36,844 nt of DNA. Origin: Candidatus Aminicenantota bacterium (GTDB taxonomy: Bacteria > Acidobacteriota > Aminicenantia > Aminicenantales > Aminicenantaceae). A program made the translations under genes and the position numbers. The DNA lies in the NCBI GenBank assembly GCA_030612445.1, contig JAUWNW010000014.1, positions 1 through 36,844 of the forward strand, given 5' to 3'. Under the pieces are notes generated by a model. The model worked only from the letters and a program-made list of their open reading frames with translations, searched no databases and was not told the origin of the DNA. Positions 16,245 to 24,385 of the stretch are shown one piece after another (positions within the stretch are counted from its first letter, which is position 1; every line of letters begins with the position of its first letter).

Positions 16245-18469
16245 TGGCAAAACATTTGGTTATTGTTGAATCTCCAGCTAAAGCTAAGACTGTAAATCGT
16301 TATCTTGGCTCTGATTATTTAGTGAAAGCATGTCTTGGACATATTCGGGACCTGCCTAAAAACCGCTTGGGCGTTGATATAGAAAATGATTTTGAGCCTG
16401 AATATCAGGTTCTTGAGGCCCGGAAAAAAACTGTGGCGGAATTACAGAAGACTGCAAAACAGTGTGATTCTGTCCTGCTTGCTGCTGATCCGGATAGAGA
16501 AGGAGAGGCAATTTGTTGGCACCTAGCCGCTATTCTGAAGGATTTTAATCCAAACATCAGGCGGGTGATGTTTCATGAGATAACAAGCAGAGCTGTAAAA
16601 GAGTCTTTTAGGAATGTGATTGAACTGGACCAGAGCAAATTTAATGCTCAGCAGACAAGACGTATTCTGGATAGACTGGTCGGCTACCGCATTAGTCCGC
16701 TGCTGTGGAAAAAAATCGGTAGAGGCTTGAGTGCAGGGCGGGTGCAGTCTATTGCCTTACGTTTGATCTGTGAGAGGGAAAAGGAGATAAAAGATTTTAA
16801 TCCGGAAGAATTCTGGAAACTCACAGCTTATCTGAAGGCTTCCAATCCTCCTGAGTTTCAAGCCGGTCTGGATAAAATCGGGGGCAGGAAGAAAAAAGTT
16901 GAGACAGGAAAGGAAGCAGAAAATATTATAACCGAGCTGAAGAAACTTCCTTTTGAACTCAAAGATGTTAAGATCAAAGAGAAAAAGAAAAACCCCCAGG
17001 CTCCGTATATAACCAGTACCCTTCAGCAGGATAGTTTTCGGATCAACCGTTTTTCGGTCAAAAAAACAATGATGGTTGCCCAGAAGTTGTATGAAGGCAT
17101 CAACATTGGGGATAAGGGATTGGTAGGGATTATTACATATATGCGGACGGATTCTTTCCGGGTTTCAAATGATGCTATTAAGAGCTGCCGCCAATTGATC
17201 CAGGATGACTATTCTGCTGAATACTTACCTGGGCAGCCAAGGATATATAAAAATAAAAGGAAAGCACAGGATGCCCATGAAGCTATCCGGCCGACATCTT
17301 TCGATCTTCCCCCGGAAAAAATAAAGCTTTTTTTAAATAAAGAGCAGTACAGGCTTTATACAATGATCTGGTTCCGATTTATTGCTTCCCAGATGAAACC
17401 TGCTCTGATCGAGGAGACGGTTTTTGATATCCAGGCTGGGAAATACCAATTTCAGGCAAAAGGCGAAGTAATAAAGTTTGCTGGGTTCATGGTGGTGTAT
17501 CCCAGAAAAAGCAAAGAAGGGAAGATACTGCCTAAAGCCCTATCCGGCGAAGAGCTGAAGCTGCTTAAGCTGGAACCAGAACAAAAGTTTACCCAGCCTC
17601 CTCCCCGGTATACAGAGGGGAGCCTGGTGAAAGAGCTGGAAGCACGTGGCATTGGCCGTCCCAGTACTTATGTCCCCATTATTTCTACTCTTGTAAACAG
17701 GGATTATGTTATCACGGAGAAGGGAAAATTTATTCCACTTGAACTTGGGATATTTGTCACTGATTATCTGATTGAAAATTTTCCGGAGTTGATGAAGTTT
17801 GAATTCACTGTCCACTTGGAAGAAAAATTAGACAAGATAAGTGAAGGAGAAGCATGGGTTGGTTATTTAGAATCGTATAATTCTCTGTTGGAAAAAAACC
17901 TTAATGATGCGGAAAAGACAGAAAGTGTTAAAGCTAAGGGAATTCCGTCAGAGGATAAGTGTCCTGAGTGTGGGAAGGAACTGGTTATTAAATCGGGAAG
18001 ATATGGAAGATTTAAAGCATGTTCAGGGTATCCGGATTGTACTTTCAAGCAAAGTATTGGCAAAAAAGAAGCCAAGCCTGTAGATGAAAAGTGTCCGAAA
18101 TGTGGTTCACAAATGGTTTTGCGCAGGGGAAAATATGGACCTTTTGTGGCTTGTTCTAATTATCCTTCCTGTAAATACATTAAAAAAGAGAAAAAGGACA
18201 CAGGGATATCGTGCCCGGAATGTGACGGCACTATTGTGCAGAAAAAAACCAGGAAAGGGAAATTATTTTTCGGCTGCAGTAATTTCCCCAAATGTAAGTT
18301 TGCCTCCTGGGATGAGCCGGTAAAGAAGCCGTGTCCTGAATGTAATCGGGAATTTGTGCTTCGTAAAAACACCATGACAGAGGACGCCTATTTATATTGC
18401 AGTGATAAGAATTGTGGATATAAAGAAACTGTAAAAGCGAAACAGATCTGGGAAAGAAATCAGGAATGA
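16244..18469 (+). CDS. topA: DNA topoisomerase I (type IA)
   Basis: 741 residues, a normal size. The N-terminal TOPRIM has HLVIVESPAKAKT and the acidic triad region AADPDREGEAI. SAGRVQS and the active-site block GIITYMRTDS (Tyr about 299) follow, then DAHEAIRP and GIGRPSTYVPIISTL. The C-terminus carries four zinc-ribbon repeats of the form CPxC...C...C, starting CPECGKELV, CPKCGSQMV, CPECDGTIV and CPECNREFV. The enzyme relaxes negative supercoils in the cytoplasm. It sits between dprA and a Xer recombinase, with start and stop codons overlapping both neighbours (ATGA at 18466-18469). Confidence 0.97.
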   Translation: MAKHLVIVESPAKAKTVNRYLGSDYLVKACLGHIRDLPKNRLGVDIENDFEPEYQVLEARKKTVAELQKTAKQCDSVLLAADPDREGEAICWHLAAILKDFNPNIRRVMFHEITSRAVKESFRNVIELDQSKFNAQQTRRILDRLVGYRISPLLWKKIGRGLSAGRVQSIALRLICEREKEIKDFNPEEFWKLTAYLKASNPPEFQAGLDKIGGRKKKVETGKEAENIITELKKLPFELKDVKIKEKKKNPQAPYITSTLQQDSFRINRFSVKKTMMVAQKLYEGINIGDKGLVGIITYMRTDSFRVSNDAIKSCRQLIQDDYSAEYLPGQPRIYKNKRKAQDAHEAIRPTSFDLPPEKIKLFLNKEQYRLYTMIWFRFIASQMKPALIEETVFDIQAGKYQFQAKGEVIKFAGFMVVYPRKSKEGKILPKALSGEELKLLKLEPEQKFTQPPPRYTEGSLVKELEARGIGRPSTYVPIISTLVNRDYVITEKGKFIPLELGIFVTDYLIENFPELMKFEFTVHLEEKLDKISEGEAWVGYLESYNSLLEKNLNDAEKTESVKAKGIPSEDKCPECGKELVIKSGRYGRFKACSGYPDCTFKQSIGKKEAKPVDEKCPKCGSQMVLRRGKYGPFVACSNYPSCKYIKKEKKDTGISCPECDGTIVQKKTRKGKLFFGCSNFPKCKFASWDEPVKKPCPECNREFVLRKNTMTEDAYLYCSDKNCGYKETVKAKQIWERNQE

Positions 18470-19350
18470 GTGATAAACTATCTAAATTTTTAGATTTCTT
18501 AAAATATGAAAGAAACGCATCCCCCCATACTATTTCCGGATATCGGCGTGATTTGCTTCAGTTTAAAAACTATTTAAAGAATAAAAAATTAAATTGGGAA
18601 CAGGCTGATAATATAGTGATCAGGGGATTTTTGGCTGTTCTCTATGAGAAAAAGGTTAAAAAATCTACAAGTGGCCGAAAACTGGCAGCTATCCGATCAT
18701 TCTATCAATTTTGTATAAAGAGAAAATGGATGGCTGCTAATCCGGCGAAAATTGTGGCTACTCCTAAACAGGAAAAGACAGTCCCTTCCTTTCTGACTGA
18801 GGAAGAGATGTCCGAATTCCTGGACTTTCCCCGCTCCGGAAAAGTTTTGGATTTAAGGGACAAAGCCATGCTGGAACTGCTTTATGCTTCCGGCATCCGG
18901 GTTTCTGAGCTTATCGGCCTGAACCTCGAGGACTTGAATTTTGACGAAAGGCTTATTCGAGTAAAAGGAAAAGGGAAAAAAGAACGTATGATACCGTTTG
19001 GCAAATCGGCAGAAGAGAGTCTTCATATCTATATAAGCCGGAGAATGATGATTAATAAAGGAAAAATAGATGAGGAAGCTTTATTTTTAAATTATCGCGG
19101 GCAAAGACTGAGTAGTCGTTCGGTTGAGCGGACTGTTAATTTTTATATTCAGAGATCAGCTGTAAGAAGAAAAATCAGCCCTCACTCTATTCGACATTCT
19201 TTTGCCTCACATCTTCTCAGCAGAGGGGCAGATTTGCGGGTTATTCAAGAGCTACTTGGGCATGAGAGCCTGGCCACAACTCAAAAATATACTCATGTGG
19301 ACTTAAGACACCTGCTTGAGGTTTATAAAAAAAGCCACCCCCGTTCTTAA
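18466..19350 (+). CDS. xerD: XerC/XerD-type tyrosine recombinase
   Basis: 294 residues, the standard Xer length. The N-terminal SAM-like core-binding domain is followed by a catalytic domain with R145 (SGIRVSEL), H240 and R243 (HSIRH), H266 (LLGHESL) and nucleophile Y275 (TTQKYTHV). It acts on chromosome-dimer resolution sites (dif). The dprA-topA-xer order is widespread and argues for the housekeeping recombinase rather than a phage integrase. XerC and XerD cannot be told apart reliably here. It ends at the hairpin 19355-19384. Confidence 0.92.
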   Translation: MSDKLSKFLDFLKYERNASPHTISGYRRDLLQFKNYLKNKKLNWEQADNIVIRGFLAVLYEKKVKKSTSGRKLAAIRSFYQFCIKRKWMAANPAKIVATPKQEKTVPSFLTEEEMSEFLDFPRSGKVLDLRDKAMLELLYASGIRVSELIGLNLEDLNFDERLIRVKGKGKKERMIPFGKSAEESLHIYISRRMMINKGKIDEEALFLNYRGQRLSSRSVERTVNFYIQRSAVRRKISPHSIRHSFASHLLSRGADLRVIQELLGHESLATTQKYTHVDLRHLLEVYKKSHPRS

Positions 19351-19354
19351 CATC

Positions 19355-19384
19355 GGGGAAGAGGGGAGAGGGCCCCTCTTCCCC
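19355..19384. terminator. bidirectional hairpin terminator between convergent xer and comEA
   Basis: Perfect 12-base stem GGGGAAGAGGGG (19355-19366) and CCCCTCTTCCCC (19373-19384) with a six-base loop, sitting between two convergent genes. No strong T-run follows on either side, so the termination mechanism is not certain. Confidence 0.7.
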
Positions 19385-19394
19385 AGACATCTTC

Positions 19395-19700
19395 TTACAC
19401 GGAGCCTACGGTGATGAGTTCTTTTAAATTTGCAAACATTCTTTCACCGATTCCTTTTACTTTCATTATTTCTTCGATCTTCTGAAAGTTTCCGTGCTGC
19501 TCTCTGAAATCAATGATCCTTTGCGCCACTTTCTCGCCTATGCGGGGTAATTGTTGGAGCTCTACTGCTGAAGCTGTGTTGATGTTGATCTTTTGGTCTG
19601 TAACTTTAGATGCTGCCTGGACTGGGGAAAGAAAGACAGACATCACTGCAAATGCTGATAAAACAATTGTTGCCATGGTTTTTGATTTTAATCTTTTCAT
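19395..19700 (-). CDS. ComEA-like helix-hairpin-helix protein
   Basis: 101 residues: a signal peptide (basic KRLKSK, hydrophobic ATIVLSAFAVMSVFL, cleavage near VQAA) followed by a ComEA HhH pair, ININTASAVELQQLPRIGEKVAQRIIDFRE and IEEIMKVKGIGERMF. Exported ComEA binds incoming double-stranded DNA in transformation; many Gram-negatives have a short periplasmic form like this one. AAAGGAGGTTGC lies directly before the ATG, the strongest ribosome site in the area. With dprA nearby this suggests DNA uptake, but comEC and pilus genes are not in the window. Confidence 0.88.
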   Translation of the reverse strand: MKRLKSKTMATIVLSAFAVMSVFLSPVQAASKVTDQKININTASAVELQQLPRIGEKVAQRIIDFREQHGNFQKIEEIMKVKGIGERMFANLKELITVGSV

Positions 19701-19845
19701 TGCAACCTCCTTTTGTCATTTAATTGCAATTTTCAGGCCAAATCTACTTTCTTTTTAATTGTTTTGATATCAACAAATTAGAAGTTTGCAAGAGAATGGC
19801 GTGTAAATGAAAGTTGACATTATCCGTCTACGGACGTTAACCAAA

Positions 19846-20295
19846 CCTGAACTATTCACGAGTCGAGGTTGCCGCAGATACGGAAAAACTGGAAAATAGT
19901 AAATAGTAAACAGAAAATGGTAAATGGTAAATGGTAAAACCGTTAAATTTTAGTTAAAAGTCTAAAATCTTATGAAATTCAGATGTGGCTGAAGCGACAT
20001 TGAAGATTTAGCCTTCTGATGAGCTTTTTCGAGGGAATCCGACGTAGTCGGACGTTGAGCATGTCTGACCCACGGACGGGGGGAGTTGCGCAGACGCCGA
20101 GAAAAACGAAGAAGAATGGCGTTAAAAATCTGAAGCGAGCATAAGCCACACCTGAATTTCATCTTTCACCGCGAGTACCCTGTAACGAAGCAGATGCGGT
20201 AAGATCGTCTCGCCTGAAAGGTAAAAAGTGCCGCTGATAAAATTTGTTTTTGTTTTTAGGAATACACCAGCGGCAATTTTTATGAATAATTCAGG
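19846..20295 (+). repeat. dispersed repeat, longest copy, 450 bases (E7)
   Basis: Bounded by CCTGAACTATTCA (19846) and TGAATAATTCAGG (ending 20295), 13-base inverted termini with one mismatch. The subterminal stem is TAAAAAGTGCCGCTG (20222-20236) with CAGCGGCAATTTTTA (20268-20282), 14 of 15 paired, loop 31. It contains the AT-rich GTAAATAGTAAAC region, the 72-base block shared with 6556-6627, and the core ending CTCGCCTGAAAGG. Its right end enters the rdgB coding sequence. The gap 19701-20279 holds this repeat plus the comEA upstream region; no gene is seen. Confidence 0.85.
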
Positions 20296-20879
20296 CTGAG
20301 GAATGATTTAAGCTTCTTCAAAGCCTGTCCGCGGTGGCTGATTTTATTTTTTTCTCTCGGCTGTAGCTCTGCGAATGTCTTTTGGAGGGGAGGGAAAAAA
20401 AAGATAGGGTCATATCCAAAACCATTTGTACCTTTTTTTTGATACGTGATATATCCTTCTACATAACCCATGAATGTTTTAATAAGATTCGCTTTTTGGG
20501 ACAATACCATACAGGAGACAAACCTGGCTTTCCTGTGTTCCTGTTTGACTTCTTTCATTAAATCCAATATTTTTTCAATATTTGTTTCATCTGTTGCTTT
20601 GGGACCGGAAAAACGTGCGGAAATGACCCCTGGAGCACCTTTTAAATAGTCTATTTCCAATCCCGAGTCTTCTGCCAGAGTGATTCCCTCCCATTTCCGG
20701 CTGTAGAAAAGGCTTTTTCCACGGGCGTTTTCCTTAAATGTTTTTCCGGTCTCCTGGAAAGATGATCCTACTTTGAGGTTCTGAATAGAAGAAATCAGGA
20801 TAGGAAGCTCTGCCAGGAAGGCCTGTATTTCTCTTATTTTTCCTTGATTTGTCGTAGCAAGAAGTAATTCTTCAGTCAA
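20280..20879 (-). CDS. rdgB: RdgB/HAM1 non-canonical purine NTP pyrophosphatase
   Basis: 199 residues: LLLATTNQGKIREIQ at the N-terminus, TFKENARGKS, LAEDSGLEIDYLKGAPGVISARFSG, NGFGYDPIFF and SHRGQALKKL, all HAM1/RdgB signatures. It hydrolyses XTP, dITP and ITP to monophosphates to keep them out of DNA. The ATG lies just inside the 3' end of mgtC (8-base overlap), so it is last in the long reverse operon. The last residues LNYS and the stop TAA are encoded by the terminus of the dispersed repeat ending at 20295, so the repeat has replaced the native C-terminal end. Confidence 0.93.
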   Translation of the reverse strand: MTEELLLATTNQGKIREIQAFLAELPILISSIQNLKVGSSFQETGKTFKENARGKSLFYSRKWEGITLAEDSGLEIDYLKGAPGVISARFSGPKATDETNIEKILDLMKEVKQEHRKARFVSCMVLSQKANLIKTFMGYVEGYITYQKKGTNGFGYDPIFFFPPLQKTFAELQPREKNKISHRGQALKKLKSFLSLNYS

Positions 20880-21516
20880 TCTTTAGCTCCACAATCTCCT
20901 TGAGGTTGGAAAGCGTCTGGTTGAACTTTTGCTCCTTTTCTTCTGAAGAAGGAAAAGTGAATTGGATAATGAAAAAATTGTCTTCCTTTTTTTGGATGAT
21001 TTCTTTAAATCTAATTCCCTCGTGTAGGGCCAGCTTTTTTATATTGTTCAGGGTGTCTTTGGATTTAGATTTGAGGCTGTACCGGAAGGCATCTTTTCTT
21101 AAGTTAAGGTCTTCGAATCGTCTGAATAGTACCAGTGTAAGAGCAATTGTTGCAGTAAATATGATAGCGATGACATAATAACCGGCTCCGATTATCAAGC
21201 CGAGACCAGCTACGGCCCAAAGAGTGGCAGCTGTGGTTAAACCGATGACCATTCCTCTCGCTTGGATTATCGTTCCAGCTCCAATAAAGCCGATGCCTGT
21301 GATGACTCCTGCTGCCATCCTCATTAGATCTCCGCTTGACCCTTCGTTTCCTTCCAGAACAAGCTTGGAAAGGACCATCATCATCGTAGCGCCCAGACAG
21401 ATAAGGATGTTTGTCCGAAACCCTGCCGGTTTCTGGCTGGTTTCTCTTTCCACGCCGATTAACCCTCCTAAGGCGACTGCCAACAGGAGTTTTAAAGTGA
21501 CTTCCAGAATACTCAT
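20872..21516 (-). CDS. MgtC/SapB family membrane protein
   Basis: 214 residues: an N-terminal membrane domain of about four or five helices with GGLIGVERE, GFRTNILICLGATMMM and GVITGIGFIGAGTII, then a soluble ACT-like C-terminal part (from about 140). MgtC proteins are linked to magnesium adaptation and intracellular survival in pathogens; in environmental bacteria the role is unclear. It starts 25 bases after the UbiA gene ends and overlaps rdgB, placing it in the same transcript. Regulation by magnesium is not visible in the sequence. Confidence 0.9.
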   Translation of the reverse strand: MSILEVTLKLLLAVALGGLIGVERETSQKPAGFRTNILICLGATMMMVLSKLVLEGNEGSSGDLMRMAAGVITGIGFIGAGTIIQARGMVIGLTTAATLWAVAGLGLIIGAGYYVIAIIFTATIALTLVLFRRFEDLNLRKDAFRYSLKSKSKDTLNNIKKLALHEGIRFKEIIQKKEDNFFIIQFTFPSSEEKEQKFNQTLSNLKEIVELKID

Positions 21517-21540
21517 TGTTTTTCCCCTAATTTATCATAA

Positions 21541-22446
21541 TTATTTTGCGGTATCCAATAAAAATGCAATAAAAAATGCGGCTGCCAGGAGCAAAGTGTA
21601 GAGCGCAAAAATCGGCTGCCTGAGCAGGAGTTCAGGCTCTTCCATGACTTCCTTTTCCTTTAATGTCTTTTTAAAAAACAGGAAAAAGTAAAAGAACACA
21701 AATGGCGAGATATATAAAAAAGACGGGAGGTCAAAATCGAGGGCAAAAACGAAGTAGGTAATAAAGAACGCGCCGGCACTTATGCCCATTCCAAAGAGCA
21801 ATGATCTCTGCGAATACCGTTTAAGCGAAAGCCTATAGTCCCCGGCTTTGTCTTTTAAATAGCGGAATTCGGAAAGCCTTTTTGCAACCATAAGAAAGTT
21901 TCCAAATGACCACCAGCAAAGAAGAAGAGATAAAGGAGGGAAATTATGAGCAGGAGCAAAGGCAAACCACCCGATAAGGAACCGGATGGGGTTATTGGCT
22001 GACTCAGAAATCGAGTCGATAAAGGGAATATCTTTTGTCCTGACCGGTTTAATATTATAGATAAATCCCGCAATAAGGAGAGCCAGTAGGGAGATAAAAA
22101 AAGGCTTTGAGAAGCATAACCAGGCTATAGCCAGGCTTCCCAAGATTAGCAAGCTGCCCTGACATAAAAAGGGGCCTTTCCGGATTTTTCCCTGGAGGAG
22201 GGGGCGGTGCTTTTTAGTAGGATGGTGCCGGTCATAAGGAGCATCTGCAATCTCATTTATGATATAATTAGCGGTCGAGATGGCCCAGGTCACAAGGAAA
22301 ATGAGAGAAAAGCGGGATAAAAGCCATAATATTTCTGAACTCTGGAAATGAAAACGGTTTAGGAAGAAAAAAGCGGCACTACCTACAAATACGGCAAGAC
22401 TTCGCGGCCATCTTTCCGGCCGCATAGCTTTAAAGTAGGATCTCAT
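21541..22446 (-). CDS. UbiA-family prenyltransferase, decaprenyl-phosphate phosphoribosyltransferase-like
   Basis: About 301 residues of multi-pass membrane protein. The first Asp-rich region reads NYIINEIADAPYDRHHPTKK then HRPLLQG, which resembles the NDxxDxxxDxxHPTKxxRP motif of decaprenyl-phosphate phosphoribosyltransferases (Rv3806c-like) more than quinone-type UbiA. The second region DSISESANNPIRFLIGW also fits. It would move phosphoribose onto a polyprenyl phosphate, giving a lipid-linked pentose donor for surface glycans. I take ATG 22446 (MRSYFKAMRPERW); ATGs at 22467 and 22485 overlap the upstream methyltransferase. Subfamily is inferred from motif memory only. Confidence 0.75.
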   Translation of the reverse strand: MRSYFKAMRPERWPRSLAVFVGSAAFFFLNRFHFQSSEILWLLSRFSLIFLVTWAISTANYIINEIADAPYDRHHPTKKHRPLLQGKIRKGPFLCQGSLLILGSLAIAWLCFSKPFFISLLALLIAGFIYNIKPVRTKDIPFIDSISESANNPIRFLIGWFAFAPAHNFPPLSLLLCWWSFGNFLMVAKRLSEFRYLKDKAGDYRLSLKRYSQRSLLFGMGISAGAFFITYFVFALDFDLPSFLYISPFVFFYFFLFFKKTLKEKEVMEEPELLLRQPIFALYTLLLAAAFFIAFLLDTAK

Positions 22447-22447
22447 G

Positions 22448-23347
22448 TCACGATTTTTTCCGGGCATAGACCTCGAATGAATCACCCAGGGCTAATTTTA
22501 TCGGAATTTTCTTCCAAAAAGAAGCGATTCGAGCATTTTTTATTAAAAAGTTCAATCCTTTCAACCGGGAGAGAAGATAATGGGCGCTGAATGTCCAGGA
22601 ATATTTTCGGATTTTTATAATCTGAAAGCCGGAAATTTCCAGGAGCTCCGTTAGGCTGGTCTTTGTAAAGTAGCTGAGGTGGGCAGGCCGGAAGTGCCAC
22701 CATTTATTGCCTGAGATTCGGGCTGCAAGACTTTTGATATTTGGCGTAACCACACAGAGGGTCCCTCCCGGGGACATTATTTCAAAGGCCTTTTTCACAG
22801 CTTCCCGGGGCTGGGGCACATGGTCAATAAAGTCTATCATGGTTACGGCCCTATAATTAGTTTCAGTTTTGGCCTTTTCAAAATCTCCTACTTGAAGATC
22901 AAGCCCATATTTTTCCCTGGCTACTTTTACCGCCCATACACTAGGTTCTATACCGTCTGGAATCCATCCTTTTCGGCTGGCGGAGTCTAAAAGTATCCCG
23001 GTTGCAGCTCCAACATCAAAAAGCGGGCCTTTTTCGGGGTGGATTTTTTCCAACTGAGCTAAAATCCTCTGGAAGTTTTTTACTCTTCCCAGGGCTTCTT
23101 CTTCATAGAGAGGGTCTTCTATCTCTCCATAAAGAGATTGAATATAGCTGGGGGAAGGGCAGGGATTGGCAAAAACGTGGTAACAATCCCGGCAGCGACT
23201 TAAATCCCAGGTCTGACCATATGCGCTGTCTGTAATTTTGATACTTTCTTTATCCAGAGTTTGAGGGTCAAAAGTGCTCTTTTTATAACTGCTTATAGAT
23301 GTGCTCTTACATACGGGGCAATTTTTTAGGTGATCAATATTTTCCAC
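22448..23347 (-). CDS. zinc-binding class I SAM methyltransferase
   Basis: 299 residues. The N-terminus has a zinc-knuckle-like NCPVC...RCRDCYHVFANPCPS. The Rossmann core follows: PLFDVGAATGILLDSASRKG (motif I), GIEPS (acidic end of strand 2), VTMIDFIDHVPQP and SPGGTLCVVTPN. This architecture is common in C-methyltransferases and other sugar-modifying methyltransferases. It begins 6 bases after hypA and abuts the UbiA gene, so it is in the same operon, though it looks like glycan rather than hydrogenase biology. Substrate unknown. Confidence 0.8.
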   Translation of the reverse strand: MENIDHLKNCPVCKSTSISSYKKSTFDPQTLDKESIKITDSAYGQTWDLSRCRDCYHVFANPCPSPSYIQSLYGEIEDPLYEEEALGRVKNFQRILAQLEKIHPEKGPLFDVGAATGILLDSASRKGWIPDGIEPSVWAVKVAREKYGLDLQVGDFEKAKTETNYRAVTMIDFIDHVPQPREAVKKAFEIMSPGGTLCVVTPNIKSLAARISGNKWWHFRPAHLSYFTKTSLTELLEISGFQIIKIRKYSWTFSAHYLLSRLKGLNFLIKNARIASFWKKIPIKLALGDSFEVYARKKS

Positions 23348-23352
23348 TGCGA

Positions 23353-23700
23353 TCAGTCTACCTCCAGTTCCATTTTTTCAAGATAAAGCTCCATCCCGGC
23401 CAGAGTCTTCAGGTTTGAGGAGCCGCATTTTGCGCAGATAAATACAAAATCATCTTTAACTACTTCTGTTTTGCAGTCCCGGCAAAGGATTTTTAAAGGG
23501 ACTTCCTTTATTTCAAGATTTCCCTCTGATGCGATTGTGTCTTTTTTGTACATATCAAATGCTGTTATTAATAGCTCAGGTACGACTCCGGCTAGTTTTC
23601 CGACCTGCAGAACTACATGAGTGATCTTTTTGGCGTTTTTTTCTGCGGCCTTTTCCTCCATTATTTCAAAGAGGTTGGCTATCAGAGAAAGTTCATGCAT
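23353..23700 (-). CDS. hypA: hydrogenase nickel-insertion protein HypA
   Basis: 115 residues beginning MHELSL, whose first residues (Met1, His2, Glu3) form the nickel site of HypA. The C-terminal zinc domain has CRDCKTE and CAKCGSS. HypA delivers nickel with HypB to the [NiFe] hydrogenase large subunit after Fe(CN)2CO insertion. It overlaps hypB by a few bases. HypC, D, E and F are not in the window and must lie elsewhere if the hydrogenase is functional. Confidence 0.95.
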   Translation of the reverse strand: MHELSLIANLFEIMEEKAAEKNAKKITHVVLQVGKLAGVVPELLITAFDMYKKDTIASEGNLEIKEVPLKILCRDCKTEVVKDDFVFICAKCGSSNLKTLAGMELYLEKMELEVD

Positions 23701-24385
23701 TGGTTCTGCGGATTTTTTGTAAGGACTCGATGAAATATTCTGCCAGTTCTTTTATCCCGGCGCCTGACTGGGCCGATGTGGTTAAGAGTTTAAGGTTGGG
23801 GTTAATCTCTAATGCTTCTTTTTTAGCTTTTTCTATATTAAAGGGCAAAACTGGAGCCAAGTCAGTTTTGCTTATGACCAGGCAGTGAGAAGTTATGAAT
23901 GCCTTGGGATATTTTTTTGGCTTGTCATCTCCTTCCGGAATAGAGAGCAGGACACAGCGAATATTTTCTCCCAGATCGAAGCTGGCAGGGCAGACGAGGT
24001 TTCCGACATTTTCTATAAATAGAAAATCCAGGTCAGCCGGAATTTTAGGAAAAAGCTTTCCTATCATTTTGGCTTCCAGATGACAGGCGCCGCCGGTGGT
24101 TATCTGCCATGCAGGTATCCCTTTTGCCCTTATCCTGTCGGCATCTCTTTCAGTCTCAATGTCTCCTTCAATGACTGCCATTTTATATTCCGGGGTTAAT
24201 ATCTCTGACAGGCTTTCTAACAGCGTTGTTTTTCCTGATCCGGGTGAGCTTAAAAGGTTGATAGTTAAAATGCCTTTAGCTGTTAATTTTTTTCTGATCT
24301 GGTCTGCAATCTTCTTGTTGGAGCCGAGAAGATCCTCCAGCACCATAACTTCTTTTGTTTTCATTTTTGTTTTGTTATGAGGCAT
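23693..24385 (-). CDS. hypB: hydrogenase nickel-insertion GTPase HypB
   Basis: About 230 residues of SIMIBI GTPase: NLLSSPGSGKTTLLESL (P-loop), VIEGDIETERDADRI, TTGGACHLEA (Cys/His metal site of the G domain), FIENVGNLVCPASFDLGE, and SKTDLAP (guanine motif NKxD-like). There is no His-rich nickel-storage stretch and no N-terminal high-affinity CxxGC motif, so it is a minimal HypB. I start it at ATG 24385, which overlaps the histidine kinase end by about 11 bases; ATG 24364 is possible. The open frame to 24472 is overlap with the kinase. Confidence 0.93.
   Translation of the reverse strand: MPHNKTKMKTKEVMVLEDLLGSNKKIADQIRKKLTAKGILTINLLSSPGSGKTTLLESLSEILTPEYKMAVIEGDIETERDADRIRAKGIPAWQITTGGACHLEAKMIGKLFPKIPADLDFLFIENVGNLVCPASFDLGENIRCVLLSIPEGDDKPKKYPKAFITSHCLVISKTDLAPVLPFNIEKAKKEALEINPNLKLLTTSAQSGAGIKELAEYFIESLQKIRRTNA

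Noticed and set aside
18466-19350. Xer-type recombinase as a phage or integron integrase that mobilises the dispersed repeats
   Set aside because: Its placement after dprA-topA and its length indicate the housekeeping Xer protein. Nothing links it to the repeat termini.
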